From contig NZ_QREG01000001.1 in assembly GCF_003386095.1 (NCBI RefSeq), positions 62,001-126,000 of the forward strand: a stretch of DNA of 64,000 nt, written 5' to 3'. Within the stretch, counting starts at the first letter, position 1, and the number at the start of each line of letters is the position of its first letter. This document shows positions 26,605 to 35,324 of this stretch, piece by piece. The DNA is from Marinoscillum furvescens DSM 4134 (GTDB lineage: Bacteria > Bacteroidota > Bacteroidia > Cytophagales > Cyclobacteriaceae). The translations under genes and the position numbers were made by a program. The notes below the pieces were generated by a model. It ran no database searches and was not told the DNA's origin. It worked only from the letters and a program-made list of their open reading frames with translations.

Positions 26605-26665
26605 ATGACAAAAATAGAGAATGCAAATTCTCTGATTGGATTATTGTTGCAACAAGTCTTTGCTG

Positions 26666-27238
26666 TCACCCCAACCACTTTACTTTATCTTCCACAGGTC
26701 CCCGTGGTGGCTTATTGGCAGGGATATTGGCATACCCCATGTAAAAAAGACCGATACACTGCTCGCCTTCAGCGAGTGGCTCGAATTCATGGAAATACTT
26801 GAGCAAATCCGGCGAGCTCCAGTAAGCTCCTATACCATACGCACTGGCCGTAAGCCACATATTTTGCACAGCCATGGCCACAGACGCTACCTCTTCCCAC
26901 TCCGGAACACGCCCACGTGGGTCACGCTGCATACAGATAGCGATTATAGCTCCTGCACGCTGGGGATTCATTTTAAGCTTTTCGTATTTGGCTACAGAGA
27001 AGGACTCTAATCCGTGAAGTGAACGATACTTTTCGGCCATAAAAATGCCGAACTTCTTCTGCACTTCACCTTTGATTACTTTAAACCTCCAGGGTTCGGT
27101 AAACTTGTGGGTAGGTGCCCAGTTGGCGTTCTCCAGCATATTGCGAATCAGCTGGTCTGGTATCACCTTGTCCAGGTACTGGTTGGGATACACAGATCGA
27201 CGGTTTTGGAGGAGTTGATGCACTTCTTCGATAGTCAT
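26666..27238 (-). CDS. Nitroreductase-family FMN oxidoreductase
   Basis: About 190 residues from ATG 27238 (MTIEEVHQLLQNRRSVYPNQ); a GTG 30 bp upstream would add a poorly matching extension. The nitroreductase fold is recognisable from the N-terminal RRS motif (FMN phosphate), NANWAPTHKFTEPWRF, the helix VASVAMAVQNMWLTASAYGI and the terminal FYMGYANIP. The family uses FMN and NAD(P)H to reduce nitro groups, quinones or related electrophiles; the substrate cannot be told. It most resembles the YdjA-like short group. It lies 61 bp upstream of the hybrid sensor, with no obvious functional tie. Confidence 0.85.
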   Translation of the reverse strand: MTIEEVHQLLQNRRSVYPNQYLDKVIPDQLIRNMLENANWAPTHKFTEPWRFKVIKGEVQKKFGIFMAEKYRSLHGLESFSVAKYEKLKMNPQRAGAIIAICMQRDPRGRVPEWEEVASVAMAVQNMWLTASAYGIGAYWSSPDLLKYFHEFEPLAEGEQCIGLFYMGYANIPANKPPRGPVEDKVKWLG

Positions 27239-27295
27239 GGCAGCAAAATTATACAGCCCTGTAGACACAGCAGGCAGGAATGCCCCACTATTTCA

Positions 27296-27368
27296 TAAAA
27301 GAAAGCGGGCGCTCTACCCCTTCAGCTACCTTGCATCTAAAGTAGCCTGTCGGCAAAACACCCGCTTC
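27296..27368 (-). terminator. Structured terminator after the ThuA-like gene
   Basis: On the minus strand AGCGGG (27366-27361) pairs with CCCGCT (27309-27304), followed by TTCTTTTA. The roughly 50-nt loop contains a second hairpin made of GCTAC and GTAGC. It lies just after the stop of the ThuA gene. Confidence 0.5.
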
Positions 27369-27375
27369 TGGACAA

Positions 27376-28200
27376 TTACTTTTTAGCGTATGCTGCCTTT
27401 AGCCACTTTTCGGGCTCACTATACTTGCTAGCGCTGGCCCATTTGATGCCGCGCTGCAGCATCTCTATAGCATCTGGCACCTCAGTGATGTGCTTGAGAT
27501 TGTGCCCCACTGATGTGTAAAAGATTCGGCCTTTACCAAACATCTTTTTCCAGGTCACTGGGATCACAGCACCCTCTATCCAGGGGTCTACATCACCACC
27601 AAACGTGGTAGTAGCCAGCACCTTCACATTCGGATCCACATGCATATAGTATTGCTCACTAGTGATGGCAAAATCTTTAAGCCCGGCAGTAATTTCATCT
27701 TTTTTATCTATGATATCCACGGTGTAATCGATCACACCTCCTGGATGTGCTACCCATTGGCCTCCAGTCATGTACTGGTAGTTGACATTTTGGCGAAATG
27801 CATCACACAGACCACCATGCCAGCCGGCCAACCCCATACCAGACTTCACCGCACTCACAAGCCCTTTTTCCTGCTCTTTGGTGATCTTGCTCATGGTATA
27901 GATCTGCACAGTAAGATCCACAGACTCCATGAAAGCTGCGTCTTCATAAATTTCCAGGGTATCCGAAAAGGTAACATCAGCACCCTCATCCTGAAGCCAC
28001 TGCCCCAGGTATTCTTTGTATTTCAAAGGCTCATGTCCGTCCCATCCTCCGTAAACAAAAAGAACTTTTCGTCCTTTGAGCGAAGGTAGAGGCTTCGTCT
28101 TAGCTGGTTGTTCATCTTTTGCGCTGAGCGAAAAAGGCAAGGCACTCAGTGCCCCCAAAGCTGCCGCTTTTGATAAAAAGTCTCTTCTGTTGTTTTTCAT
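27376..28200 (-). CDS. ThuA-domain protein with Tat signal
   Basis: 274 residues. It begins MKNNRRDFLSKAAALGALSA, a twin-arginine signal, so the protein is exported folded. The rest is a ThuA (trehalose-utilisation-like, class I glutamine-amidotransferase-like) fold: KVLFVYGGWDGHEPLKYKEY, KSGMGLAGWHGGLCDAF, GKGRIFYTSVGHN. Proteins of this group occur near sugar catabolism genes in Bacteroidota, and related ones act on keto-sugars, but no reaction can be assigned here. Single gene with its own terminator. Confidence 0.85.
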   Translation of the reverse strand: MKNNRRDFLSKAAALGALSALPFSLSAKDEQPAKTKPLPSLKGRKVLFVYGGWDGHEPLKYKEYLGQWLQDEGADVTFSDTLEIYEDAAFMESVDLTVQIYTMSKITKEQEKGLVSAVKSGMGLAGWHGGLCDAFRQNVNYQYMTGGQWVAHPGGVIDYTVDIIDKKDEITAGLKDFAITSEQYYMHVDPNVKVLATTTFGGDVDPWIEGAVIPVTWKKMFGKGRIFYTSVGHNLKHITEVPDAIEMLQRGIKWASASKYSEPEKWLKAAYAKK

Positions 28201-28374
28201 AAAGTAAAAATGATTTATCAGTTTCTGGGGCAGTTCGAATTTAACAAAAATCAGCTAGTTGGAAGGAAAAAAGGGTGATTGAACAGAATACCGACTATTG
28301 CATAAGCTACCGAAACTGATCTTATATCCTGAAAACTAAGCGAATCTGCTACTTATAAATCCCTTCTAAATCAC

Positions 28375-28406
28375 AAAAAAAGGCTCCCCAAAAACTGAGA
28401 AGCCTT
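28375..28406 (-). terminator. Rho-independent terminator of tRNA-Arg
   Basis: On the minus strand AAGGCTTCTC pairs (with two G-U pairs) with GGGGAGCCTT, followed by seven T residues. It lies six bases after the tRNA 3' end. Confidence 0.8.
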
Positions 28407-28411
28407 AAAGT

Positions 28412-28484
28412 ACACCCAGAAGGAGTCGAACCCTCAACCTCTGGAGCCGAAATCCAGCGCTCTATCCAGTTGAGCTATGGGTGC
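28412..28484 (-). tRNA. tRNA-Arg (anticodon TCG)
   Basis: 73 nt cloverleaf on the minus strand. The acceptor GCACCCA pairs with TGGGTGT (first pair G-U). The anticodon stem CTGGA/TCCAG holds the loop TTTCGGC, giving anticodon UCG. The T arm contains GGTTCGACTCC. CCA is not encoded. Confidence 0.92.
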
Positions 28485-28655
28485 CTGTGATTTTTTTTTG
28501 GGGATAAGCTCCCCTCAAAAATCGGATTGCAAATATAGCCGTTCCCAGCACTTTTAAAAACAATTTCGAACGTTCTACATGCTCCACAAATCTTGAAATT
28601 GACAAAACCTAGAAAATAGGCTACCTTAGCTCCTCAACAGCAAAAAAGCATTTTT

Positions 28656-28865
28656 ATGAAAAGGTTTCTGGCATCTGTACTCGCTTCTTTGATGACTATC
28701 GTGGCATTCGCCCAGGAAAAAGCCGAAGAAAGCAGCATTGAAATCAAAATCAATGGCAAAGCTGCCAACTTGGAAATATGGTGGAAAGGCACCCTGCTGA
28801 TCATTTTCACCCTCATCATCGTATGGCTCGTAGTACGAACTTTTAGAGGCAAAGCAAACGTTTAG
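28656..28865 (+). CDS. Small membrane protein of unknown function
   Basis: 69 residues. A signal peptide (MKRFLASVLASLMTIVAFAQ) is followed by a short charged region and one membrane span (WWKGTLLIIFTLIIVWLVV) with a basic end (RTFRGKANV). It lies 26 bp upstream of the Cys-rich protein gene in the same direction, so it may belong to the metal-linked cassette. No family recognised. Confidence 0.6.
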   Translation: MKRFLASVLASLMTIVAFAQEKAEESSIEIKINGKAANLEIWWKGTLLIIFTLIIVWLVVRTFRGKANV

Positions 28866-28891
28866 TCAGTAGTTGCGTATAGACTCTGCAG

Positions 28892-29290
28892 ATGCTCAAA
28901 AGATTTTTAGCATATAGCCTCACATTAGCCATACTGGTCGCCACCTTGTATGTGCCAGTTTTCGTACATACATGTTTCTTATTTGATGTCACGAAAACGA
29001 GTGTATTTACAAAGGCTAAATGCTGTGTGCCTCAAGGCGATGACCACCACGAACGCATCGATGTAAACTGCTGCAGCCTCGAAATCAAAACCTTTAAGGC
29101 CGAAATCACCCCCCACCTCAGCGATCAGTCACCTGATGTACCGGTGATTTTTGCGGCTCCAATGGCTATAACTCACTGGTCTGCACCCCTTCAAAACCCT
29201 ATCAGCCACTCATCAATGGCTGTGAGGCCACCCCCTACCCGGCTTCACAACCGGACATTACATACTGCTATTCAAGTTTTTCGCATATAA
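28892..29290 (+). CDS. Cys-rich exported protein, HYC_CC_PP-like
   Basis: 132 residues. A hydrophobic N-terminal segment (YSLTLAILVATLYVPVFV) is followed by HTC, then KCC, then NCC, and late in the protein RPPPTR. This order of an H-x-C, paired cysteines and a Pro pair matches the small Bacteroidota family named HYC_CC_PP, which is found beside TonB-dependent receptors. The cysteines and the nearby GDDHHE suggest metal handling. Function is otherwise unknown. Confidence 0.65.
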   Translation: MLKRFLAYSLTLAILVATLYVPVFVHTCFLFDVTKTSVFTKAKCCVPQGDDHHERIDVNCCSLEIKTFKAEITPHLSDQSPDVPVIFAAPMAITHWSAPLQNPISHSSMAVRPPPTRLHNRTLHTAIQVFRI

Positions 29291-29294
29291 TACC

Positions 29295-29357
29295 AATTGG
29301 TTTTAAAGCCAATCCCTAAGGATTGGTACGGTCTATTTATAACTTCTAAAACCAATT
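29295..29357. repeat. Nested palindromes before the TonB-dependent receptor gene
   Basis: AATTGGTTTTA (29295-29305) and TAAAACCAATT (29347-29357) are a perfect inverted repeat. Inside it, CCAATCC (29309-29315) and GGATTGG (29320-29326) form a second one. The pair lies directly upstream of the receptor start at 29363. It could be a hairpin after the previous gene or an operator. Confidence 0.55.
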
Positions 29358-29362
29358 GAGAA

Positions 29363-31540
29363 ATGAAAAACATTCTATTCTTATTTTATATACTTCCATT
29401 ATCACTAGCCGCACAGCTGATCACCGGCACAGTGCAAGACAATGAAAACGAACCATTGGTCGGGGCCTCAGTCACCATCGTTGGTACCACCACGGGTACC
29501 ACTACCGATATCCATGGACAGTTTGAACTCAATGCATCCCCAGAGGATAGCTTGCAAATAAGCTTTGTGGGTTTTCAGACGAAAGTATTGGCCGTGGCTA
29601 ATCGTCAAAAGCTCGACATTCAGCTCCAACCAGACACGGAGCTGGAAGCCGTCACGGTGGAGTCAAGCGCTACGTTCATAGACGAACTACAACCTATCCA
29701 CTCAGAAGTAATCACTGAAAAAGAGTTACTAAAAGCTGCCTGCTGCAATCTTTCGGAGAGTTTCGAAACCAATGCTTCCGTGGATGTATCATTTACAGAT
29801 GCGGTCACAGGCACCAAAATGATCCGTATGCTCGGCCTTGACGGAAAATATACGCTTATCAATAGAGAAAATATGCCTCTGGTACGTGGACTCACCTCCA
29901 GAGCTGGCCTCAACCTCGTGCCCGGCACCTGGATACAGTCTATCGATGTGGGCAAAGGAGCAGGGTCCGTGGTGAACGGATTTGAATCCATGACGGGACA
30001 AATCAACCTGGAGTATAAAAAACCAGAAACAGCAGAAAAGCTCTACCTCAATGCCTACGCCAATTCTTTTGGCCGCACGGAGCTCAACGCAAACGCCACA
30101 GTGCAACTAAACGACAAGTGGTCGACGGGCATACTGGCACACACTGACTACTTTGCCGCAGACCGGGACAAAAACAACGATGGCTTTATGGACCTCCCCA
30201 AAGCGCGCCAGATAAACGTACTCAACCGATACAAATACATGGGCGATCGGGTAAGAAGCCAAATAGGCCTGCATGTGCTCAAAGACCAAAAGGCCGGTGG
30301 GCAGCTGGGGTTTGACTTTGGAGATGATACCAGCACCAGCGATCTCTACGGCTACAGCAGCGAAACCACCCGAGCAGAACTGTTTGGAAAGTTCGGACTT
30401 CTTTTTCCCGAGGCACCTTACAAAGGCTGGGGACTGCTCTATTCACTTTCCTATCAAAAACAAACGTCGGGCTTTGGGAGAAGAAGCTATATAGGAGAAG
30501 AAAAAACACTCTACACCAACCTAATACACCAAAACATCTTAGGTAATAGCTTTCACCAGTATAAATTGGGTGGCAGCCTACTGGTAGACTTATATGATGA
30601 GCAATTTGCTGATTCACTATTTGCCAGAAATGAAATTGTGCCGGGTGGATTTTTCGAATACACCTACCTGCCCAATGACCAGTTTACGTTGGTATTGGGA
30701 TCCAGACTAGACTTTCACAACCTCTATGGCATCTATCACAGCCCACGCATACACACCAAATACGCTTTCGGTAAGGGCACCACACTGAGAGCCGCAGCAG
30801 GTAAGGGGTACCGCACGTCCAATATCATTCCTGAAAACAACCAAACACTGGTTTCTTCCAGAAGGCTCGTGGTAGAAGAAAGCCTACAGCCCGAAGAAAG
30901 CTGGAACCTTGGCGGAAGCCTGGTACAGGAGGTTACCATTGGTAGTAAAAGGCTCAACCTCACGGCAGATTACTTCTATACTATTTTTGAAAATCAGGTA
31001 ATCACCGACATGGACCAAAACCCTCAGGAGGTGCGTTTTTATAATCTGGATGGGAAATCCTACGCCAGCAGCTTACAACTAGAAGCCGACTACAAAGTAA
31101 CGCCGAGGCTTTCTACCAAAGCGGCCTACAAGCTCTATGATGTAAAAGCCACAATCAATGATCAACTACAGCCCTTGCCTTTTGTAGCGAAAAATAGATT
31201 CTTTTGGAACTGGTCCTACTCTAGTAAGTATGATATCTGGCAAGCCGACCTCACACTGCAATGGTACGGCAAGAAGCGCCTGCCAGACACATCCGAAAAA
31301 CCGGAAGCCTTCCAACAGCAGGACTATGCACCAGACTTTACCAACATCAACGCTCAGGTAAGCCGTGCATTTCGCTGGGGCAATGTGTATATAGGCAGCG
31401 AAAATCTCCTCGATTTTCGTCAGGACAATCCCATCATCGACCCTGAAAACCCTTTTGGTGAAAACTTTGATGGGTCGCTCGTATGGGGTCCCGTAGCGGG
31501 CAGAGTGATTTACTTCGGTGTCCGGTATAAAATCGACTAG
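29363..31540 (+). CDS. TonB-dependent outer-membrane receptor, probable metal uptake
   Basis: 725 residues. A signal peptide (ending SLAAQ) leads into a carboxypeptidase-regulatory-like domain (LITGTVQDNENEPLVGA), a plug (ESATFIDELQPIHSEVITEKELLKAACCNLSES split across residues about 100-135) and a barrel ending VAGRVIYFGVRYKID. It is not a SusC type and has no SusD beside it. The ACCNL segment in the plug is typical of receptors that sit next to HMA-domain proteins in Bacteroidota. Copper or another soft metal, perhaps chelated, is the likely cargo; this is inferred from the adjacent HMA protein. Confidence 0.85.
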   Translation: MKNILFLFYILPLSLAAQLITGTVQDNENEPLVGASVTIVGTTTGTTTDIHGQFELNASPEDSLQISFVGFQTKVLAVANRQKLDIQLQPDTELEAVTVESSATFIDELQPIHSEVITEKELLKAACCNLSESFETNASVDVSFTDAVTGTKMIRMLGLDGKYTLINRENMPLVRGLTSRAGLNLVPGTWIQSIDVGKGAGSVVNGFESMTGQINLEYKKPETAEKLYLNAYANSFGRTELNANATVQLNDKWSTGILAHTDYFAADRDKNNDGFMDLPKARQINVLNRYKYMGDRVRSQIGLHVLKDQKAGGQLGFDFGDDTSTSDLYGYSSETTRAELFGKFGLLFPEAPYKGWGLLYSLSYQKQTSGFGRRSYIGEEKTLYTNLIHQNILGNSFHQYKLGGSLLVDLYDEQFADSLFARNEIVPGGFFEYTYLPNDQFTLVLGSRLDFHNLYGIYHSPRIHTKYAFGKGTTLRAAAGKGYRTSNIIPENNQTLVSSRRLVVEESLQPEESWNLGGSLVQEVTIGSKRLNLTADYFYTIFENQVITDMDQNPQEVRFYNLDGKSYASSLQLEADYKVTPRLSTKAAYKLYDVKATINDQLQPLPFVAKNRFFWNWSYSSKYDIWQADLTLQWYGKKRLPDTSEKPEAFQQQDYAPDFTNINAQVSRAFRWGNVYIGSENLLDFRQDNPIIDPENPFGENFDGSLVWGPVAGRVIYFGVRYKID

Positions 31541-31589
31541 TATACATTAAAAATCCTTTTCTACTTTTACTTAAATAAACCCAATAGCA

Positions 31590-31964
31590 ATGAAATATTT
31601 ATTGATAGTTACCACCTGCTTCCTGGCTGTTTCTTTTTCGGCTAATGCCCAGAAAATACAAAAAATAGAAATACAAACATCTGCCGTATGTGAGATGTGT
31701 CAGTATACGATAGAGAAAGACATGGCCTTCGAGAAAGGTGTAGAAAGTGCCACACTGGACCTGGACACCAAAAAACTTTTGGTCACTTTCAATAGTAAAA
31801 AGACTTCTCCAGAAACCATCCGAAAGCGTATCACCCTCATCGGATACGATGCAGACAGCCTGAAAAGGGATGCTAAGGCTCATAGCAAACTGCCCTACTG
31901 CTGTCAATCCGACGAAAATGGGGTGCCTTTTGTAGACCATGGTGATGATCACAAAGACGAATAG
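31590..31964 (+). CDS. Exported heavy-metal-associated (HMA) domain protein
   Basis: 124 residues. A signal peptide (MKYLLIVTTCFLAVSFSANA) is followed by an HMA fold (KIQKIEIQTSAVCEMCQYTI) with a CxxC metal site (CEMC) and the later LVTFNSKKTSPETIRKRI. The tail adds CCQSDENG and a His/Asp-rich end (DHGDDHKDE), extra likely metal ligands. It is 49 bp behind the receptor gene, consistent with a periplasmic metal chaperone that takes metal from the receptor. The exact metal is unknown. Confidence 0.85.
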   Translation: MKYLLIVTTCFLAVSFSANAQKIQKIEIQTSAVCEMCQYTIEKDMAFEKGVESATLDLDTKKLLVTFNSKKTSPETIRKRITLIGYDADSLKRDAKAHSKLPYCCQSDENGVPFVDHGDDHKDE

Positions 31965-32038
31965 GCCTTCAGAGGGACTATTTATAAGTTTTCACTAAGC
32001 CTGGATCTCTCCTATTGGAAACGCTAGAACTATCTACC

Positions 32039-32770
32039 ATGCTGTGGCTACTGCTCACCGGGGCAGTAGCTTTCAGCATCTCCGTACTCACCGCCGGTGG
32101 GGGTGCCCTCATGATGGTTCCCATCCTCAACTGGCTCATTGGTGTCCCTAACACTGCTCCCGTGCTCAATACGGGTAACCTGTTTGGAAGACCTATAAAA
32201 CTGTGGTTATTCTGGAAGCATATCCAATGGAAAGCAGTATGCTGGTATGCGCCTTTTGCACTAGCGGGTGCCATCTTATCGGGCTATTTATTTAGCAAAA
32301 CCAACCTACAGCTACTACAGGTTGTGATCGGCATGTTTTTGGTAAGCACCGTCTTTCAGTATCGATGGGGTAAAAAGAAAGCATCCTTCCCCATGACTTA
32401 CCCCATGTTGGCACCTTTAGGATTGGTAGTTTCGATCATTGGTACGCTCATTGGCGCTGTAGGCCCCGTACTCAACCCATTTTTTCTCAACCTCAACATC
32501 AGCAAGGAACGCTTGGTAGCTACGAAAACCGCTAATAGCTTTTTGATGGGTCTTGCCCAAATAGGATCTTATACCTGGTTTGGCCTCATGGGTAGCTACG
32601 AATGGCAGCTGGCCATCGCACTAGGAGTAGGCATCACCATTGGAAATGTGGTGGGTAAAAAGATACTCGCCCGAATTACCGACCAGCGGTTTAGACAATG
32701 GGCCATTGCTTTTATGGTGATAAGTGGCTCACTAATGATCATCCGATCCATCCAGGCTTTCTATTTTTAA
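32039..32770 (+). CDS. TSUP (TauE/SafE) family permease
   Basis: About 243 residues from ATG 32039; a TTG 24 bp upstream is a possible alternative start. Seven to eight membrane spans. The family repeats are seen as LTAGGGALMMVPIL and GTLIGAVGPVLNPFFL, with KTANSFLMGLAQIGSY in the second half. TSUP permeases move sulfite, sulfoacetate or other sulfur/organic anions, but many are of unknown cargo, and some sit in metal cassettes. It lies 74 bp downstream of the HMA gene in the same direction. Confidence 0.85.
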   Translation: MLWLLLTGAVAFSISVLTAGGGALMMVPILNWLIGVPNTAPVLNTGNLFGRPIKLWLFWKHIQWKAVCWYAPFALAGAILSGYLFSKTNLQLLQVVIGMFLVSTVFQYRWGKKKASFPMTYPMLAPLGLVVSIIGTLIGAVGPVLNPFFLNLNISKERLVATKTANSFLMGLAQIGSYTWFGLMGSYEWQLAIALGVGITIGNVVGKKILARITDQRFRQWAIAFMVISGSLMIIRSIQAFYF

Positions 32771-32918
32771 TACACCCGCAATATTTCACCATCAGAAAAC
32801 TATCTCAAAAGGTATTGTTACCCCTGGAAATGATCAACACAGGCCTGTCAGCAGGTGACCAATTGTGATAGCATTTTGCTAACAGGTCCTGCGCCAATCA
32901 TAATTAACCACGAACCAG

Positions 32919-33146
32919 CTAAAACCTCGCAGCAATCTCCCGGGAAGCCTCCCTTAGTTTACCATTTGCATGTAGATGATATTCGTCATTGCTGCTCCAC
33001 TCTACATCCACATCATGCACTTGCAGTACCTCACAAATAACCCGAGCACACAAGGTCCGGTTGACGGTAAAAAACAACTCCCGGGAGATATGCTCCGCTA
33101 TCAAGTGCTGCACGCAATCATCCAATGAGCAAAAGGTCTTTTTCAT
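32919..33146 (-). CDS. Small hypothetical protein
   Basis: 75 residues with ATG at 33146 (MKKTFCSLDDCVQHLIAEHI). It is transcribed divergently from the XRE regulator, 146 bp away. It has two Cys and several His but no recognisable domain. The roughly 150 bp between it and the TSUP gene hold nothing I can name. It may be a real small gene or a chance frame. Confidence 0.4.
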   Translation of the reverse strand: MKKTFCSLDDCVQHLIAEHISRELFFTVNRTLCARVICEVLQVHDVDVEWSSNDEYHLHANGKLREASREIAARF

Positions 33147-33292
33147 TTGGACGTACGTATTCCATTAAGCTTACACTTTGAGTACATTTGAACGGTTAGT
33201 TAGGTTTTGTATCAATCCGTTAGACAATAATAGTTGTGTTTTATAACAATTGCAATATATCACAACATTAATTGTCAGATAAATCGCAATTA

Positions 33293-33676
33293 ATGCACGA
33301 ACTCAAGGTGGAGATCGGTAAGCGCATAGCGCAAATCCGAAAAGAAAATGGCGACTCACAGCTCCGATGTGCTGAAAAACTAGGCATCAAGCGAGCTACA
33401 CTCGCAGCCTACGAGGCTGGAAACAACCACATGCCCGATGACATCAAAAATAAGTTCGTGGTACTATATGGCCTGAGCATGGACTACTTGCTCACAGGCT
33501 CCACAATAGCAGCAGAACCACCTGCGAAATACGAATCACAAGACGTATTGGCCTTGATCGATCGACTGGACGACACGCCGCTACACCGCGAAATCAAGCG
33601 AAAGGTACAGCAGCTCATCTTGCAAAACATCGAGCAAAAAGAAAAGATTATTGAATTGCTGGAAAAGTACAAATAG
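33293..33676 (+). CDS. XRE-family transcriptional regulator
   Basis: About 127 residues from ATG 33293 (MHELKVEIGKRIAQIRKENG). An upstream in-frame TTG at 33272 is less likely. The N-terminal 70 residues are a Cro/CI helix-turn-helix (RCAEKLGIKRATLAAYEAGN, GLSMDYLLTGS). The C-terminal part is a helix rich in Gln, Glu and Lys (QLILQNIEQKEKIIELLEKY) that probably dimerises. Stand-alone regulator; the target is unknown, perhaps its own promoter and the divergent small gene. Confidence 0.8.
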   Translation: MHELKVEIGKRIAQIRKENGDSQLRCAEKLGIKRATLAAYEAGNNHMPDDIKNKFVVLYGLSMDYLLTGSTIAAEPPAKYESQDVLALIDRLDDTPLHREIKRKVQQLILQNIEQKEKIIELLEKYK

Positions 33677-33679
33677 CCT

Positions 33680-34330
33680 TTAATCCTCTATCCGAAGACC
33701 ATCATCCAGCTCGTTGGTGTCAGTACTTTTGCGTTTAAAACCATTGGCCAACAATAGCTCCTTGCATAGCTCGATGGCCCGAACCAGTCCCTGCCCGATT
33801 TCGTGCTGTTTGATTCCTTTTACCACTTCGTCTACCACGTGCTGCCAGTCATCTGGTTTCACCCTTATATTGATACCTTCATCCCCCAGCACCAATACCT
33901 GATGCTCAAGCCTACTAATAAAAATCAGGACCCCCACGCGCTCTTCGGTGGCAAAAACCTGCTCAGACAAAAACGCTTCCATAGCCCGCTGCTGTACACG
34001 CACTGACTGACGATCTTTGGACACCAGAAAGCGCTTGATTGTAGGAAACACCATGGGTAGAAAATAACCAACCACCATCACTGCCAATATGAGCAGGGAT
34101 TGCTCCAGTGGAGTAATCTGAAACGGCAACAACCACAAGTACGAGAGCATCGCAATACTGCCTATTGTGAGGATCCCCATGACGACACTTAGAAACCAGG
34201 AGGCTTCCCGGTATTCATCGCTAGACCGAACAAAAAACGGAACAATTTCTCCACAAGAGACCGTTTCCAGGTCTTTTACAGCCTGCTCTACGGCCTTTTT
34301 TTCTTCGTCTGTAAACGTATACTTACTCAT
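33680..34330 (-). CDS. TPM-domain membrane protein
   Basis: 216 residues. An N-terminal TPM-type region (EEKKAVEQAVKDLETVSCGEIVPFFV) is interrupted by two membrane spans (about 43-62 and 70-92), after which the domain continues (VGVLIFISRLEHQVLVLGDEGI, GQGLVRAIELCKELL). Such split TPM proteins are usually found beside a YgcG-like TPM protein and LemA, as here. They are linked to membrane stress or repair in other bacteria, but the molecular function is unsettled. It lies 31 bp downstream of the larger TPM gene. Confidence 0.8.
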   Translation of the reverse strand: MSKYTFTDEEKKAVEQAVKDLETVSCGEIVPFFVRSSDEYREASWFLSVVMGILTIGSIAMLSYLWLLPFQITPLEQSLLILAVMVVGYFLPMVFPTIKRFLVSKDRQSVRVQQRAMEAFLSEQVFATEERVGVLIFISRLEHQVLVLGDEGINIRVKPDDWQHVVDEVVKGIKQHEIGQGLVRAIELCKELLLANGFKRKSTDTNELDDGLRIED

Positions 34331-34361
34331 CTATTTCTTATTCAAAACGCCAAACCAAAAA

Positions 34362-35258
34362 CTACCAGCCTCCGGAAGCACCTCCGCCTCCGAAGCCTCC
34401 ACCACCTCCGGAGAAGCCACCAAATCCGCCTCCGCCATACGAGGATCCTCCGCCGTAGCCACCACCAAAGCCTCCGCCCCAGTACATACCACCTCCACGT
34501 GAGCCGCCACCTCCGCGACCAGAGCCCGCCATCATAAACAAACTCACTACTGCTACGATAATCCCTGCCAACATATTCACCAGCGCCCAAATCACCAAAA
34601 ACACGGCCAATGCACTCAGCAGCGTGCCTGCTGTACTTCCAAACTTCTTCGCCAGGAACGTTTTTAGGATGATCACCAGAAAAATCCCAACCACACCCAG
34701 CAGCCCAACCAGCATCGTCGGCCCTTTATTAGATCGACTACTCGGCGACCGCTGCCTGTGTACCACAGGAGGCAATTCTTCCCCTGAAATAGCACTAAGC
34801 ACTACTTCTAGCCCCCGGTCTATACCTTTATAAAAGTGCCCGGAGCGAAACTCTGGAGTAATCACATTGGCAATGATCCGTTTGGATAGCGCATCAGTAA
34901 GTGCGCCCTCCAGCCCATAGCCTACTTCTATCCGCATCTTGCGATCCTCCATGGCAAAGAGCATGATAACACCATCATCTACCCCACTGCGGCCTATCTT
35001 CCATTGCTCAGCGAGTCTGATCGTATATTGCTCTATGGTCTCATCGCCGGTAGTGGGGATAAGTACCACTGTCACCTGACTACCTTTTTGCTTTTCAAAA
35101 GCAGCAAGTTTTTGCTCCAAAGCCTTTTGCTCTGAAGCTGCCAAAGTACCTGTCTGGTCCGTGACACGAGTCCTGAGGTCAGGCAAAGGCACATCCTGAC
35201 CCAATGCCGTCCAAAATATCAGAAAGAAGAGTGCGGGAAAAAGCAGCCGAATTTTCAC
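34362..35258 (-). CDS. YgcG-like TPM-domain protein with Gly-rich tail
   Basis: About 298 residues. The start is placed at GTG 35258, which opens a proper signal peptide (MKIRLLFPALFFLIFWTALGQ); a TTG at 35291 would put eleven charged residues in front of it. TPM domain at about 25-165 (GSQVTVVLIPTTGDETIEQY, VGYGLEGALTDALSKRI), then two membrane spans, then about 55 residues almost only Gly and Ser (GRGGGGSRGGGMYWGGGFGG). Such tails are normal in this family. It is divergent from lemA with 66 bp between. Confidence 0.83.
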   Translation of the reverse strand: MKIRLLFPALFFLIFWTALGQDVPLPDLRTRVTDQTGTLAASEQKALEQKLAAFEKQKGSQVTVVLIPTTGDETIEQYTIRLAEQWKIGRSGVDDGVIMLFAMEDRKMRIEVGYGLEGALTDALSKRIIANVITPEFRSGHFYKGIDRGLEVVLSAISGEELPPVVHRQRSPSSRSNKGPTMLVGLLGVVGIFLVIILKTFLAKKFGSTAGTLLSALAVFLVIWALVNMLAGIIVAVVSLFMMAGSGRGGGGSRGGGMYWGGGFGGGYGGGSSYGGGGFGGFSGGGGGFGGGGASGGW

Positions 35259-35324
35259 AATATCGTTAGTTCGTTTATCCTTGTGTATCAAAAAAACGTA
35301 AGCTAAATATTAAAAACCAGAGAT

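Noticed and set aside
32855-33040. Plus-strand small gene after the TSUP permease
   Set aside because: It overlaps the better minus-strand frame at 32919-33146, has no signal or motif and is rich in rare combinations such as Pro-His-His.
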